Origin: Candidatus Dojkabacteria bacterium
Lineage (GTDB): Bacteria; Patescibacteria; Dojkabacteria; SC72
Length of the DNA stretch: 38,035 nt
Direction of reading: 5' to 3'
NCBI GenBank assembly: GCA_023229785.1
Contig: JALNYV010000023.1
Span: 1 to 38,035 of the forward strand
This document shows, piece by piece, positions 37,581 through 38,035 of this stretch. The notes beneath the pieces are model-generated. The model was given only the letters and a program-made list of their open reading frames with translations. It made no database searches and was not told the origin of the DNA. The position numbers were made by a program, and so were the translations under genes. Numbering within the stretch: the first letter of the stretch is position 1; every line of letters starts with the position of its first letter.

Positions 37581-38035
37581 TAGCGTGTTTGTGGTGTTAA
37601 GTTTCTAAGTCTACTAAGCATTCTGTCGGCTCTCTCAACTTCCATATCACCTGTGTTTCCTTTTACTAGCGAAACTAATCTATAACGTAATGCATCCATT
37701 GTATGTTCAAATCCTCCATCTGGTTCATTTAATATTTTACCATTCTTATCAGTGAGCCATAAATAATTTCTATACTCCTTAATAAGATTAACACTTCGCT
37801 TTGTCATTGAAATCCTCTGTGCTTGCACAACTGATATTCCGTGGGCAATACTATCTTTACCTTTCTCTGCACCGCTAATAGTAATTCCATAACTGGAAAT
37901 CTCGTCAATACTTTTAGGTTCGGCACTATCAGCTATCACTAACGCTGTGTCTCTATTTTTTAAAATATCTGCTATTTGTTTGTTGCTTAATCCTTTTTGA
38001 TAGCATACTTCATCTAAAATATATCCTCCGTTGTA
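37493..38035. repeat. Right copy of the 543-base end repeat
   Basis: These bases match 1-543 without gaps but with about 15 substitutions. In the terminase frame all but one (Ile to Leu in MDAIRY/MDALRY) appear silent. Purifying selection on both copies argues for two real strain variants rather than sequencing errors. Confidence 0.93.
37580..38035 (-). CDS. terL: Partial second copy of terminase large subunit (C-terminal part)
   Basis: The frame encodes the last 151 residues of the large terminase and runs off the window end. It contains the nuclease residues VIADSAEPKS and HTMDALRY. It differs from the full copy by one residue by eye. On a circular genome it is the same gene in a variant form, not a second gene. 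Confidence 0.9.
   Translation of the reverse strand, partial: YNGGYILDEVCYQKGLSNKQIADILKNRDTALVIADSAEPKSIDEISSYGITISGAEKGKDSIAHGISVVQAQRISMTKRSVNLIKEYRNYLWLTDKNGKILNEPDGGFEHTMDALRYRLVSLVKGNTGDMEVERADRMLSRLRNLTPQTR

Overview
The window looks like one complete, circularly closed genome of a short-tailed, tailed bacteriophage. It has about 37.5 kb of unique sequence plus 543 bases repeated at the two ends. DNA is AT-rich, the bacterial code fits throughout (TAA, TGA and TAG all serve as stops), and every supported gene lies on the minus strand, so transcription runs from high to low coordinates and continues across the window ends. No integrase, DNA polymerase, helicase or primase is recognisable. 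The host cannot be named; low GC and a large set of sugar-modifying genes suggest an environmental bacterium, which is inference.

In transcription order, the packaging and virion region starts with the small and large terminase genes (1558 to 88). It crosses the window ends into two small genes (37580 to 37262) and a promoter with a perfect TTGACA -35 box. Portal, scaffold, major capsid protein, a capsid-operon glycosyltransferase, connector and tail proteins, two large internal virion proteins and two paralogous fibre proteins follow, down to 19326. Next come a probable sulfation cassette (sulfotransferase, APS-kinase-like protein, HxGH nucleotidyltransferase; 19321 to 18122), a membrane-anchored coiled coil, a two-domain lysin, a holin-like protein and three tiny zinc-binding proteins. 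The unit ends at an intrinsic terminator near 15660-15685.

The control region (about 13.8-16.5 kb) is the most unusual part. It holds (i) a perfect tRNA-like fold with acceptor, D and T arms but no anticodon arm, next to a possible pseudoknot; (ii) an apparent stand-alone small RNA gene with its own promoters, a long internal stem and a terminator; (iii) an early promoter; (iv) three copies of a palindromic operator, two of them in 17-base promoter spacers; and (v) a 160-base segment able to form a pseudoknot and a nested three-helix rod.

The early operon (15171 to 8900) encodes mostly small proteins: zinc-binding proteins, a membrane-anchored lysozyme-like protein, an OB-fold-like protein, a NinG-like nuclease, a cysteine-rich protein and an orphan DNA methyltransferase. 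Below it (8898 to 1563) is a sugar and surface-modification block: HAD phosphatase, dTDP-glucose 4,6-dehydratase-like enzyme, reversibly glycosylated polypeptide (UDP-arabinopyranose mutase) family protein, two methyltransferases and GT-A-like proteins, with two HNH endonucleases interspersed. Genes are tightly packed, often with ATGA overlaps, so translational coupling is likely.
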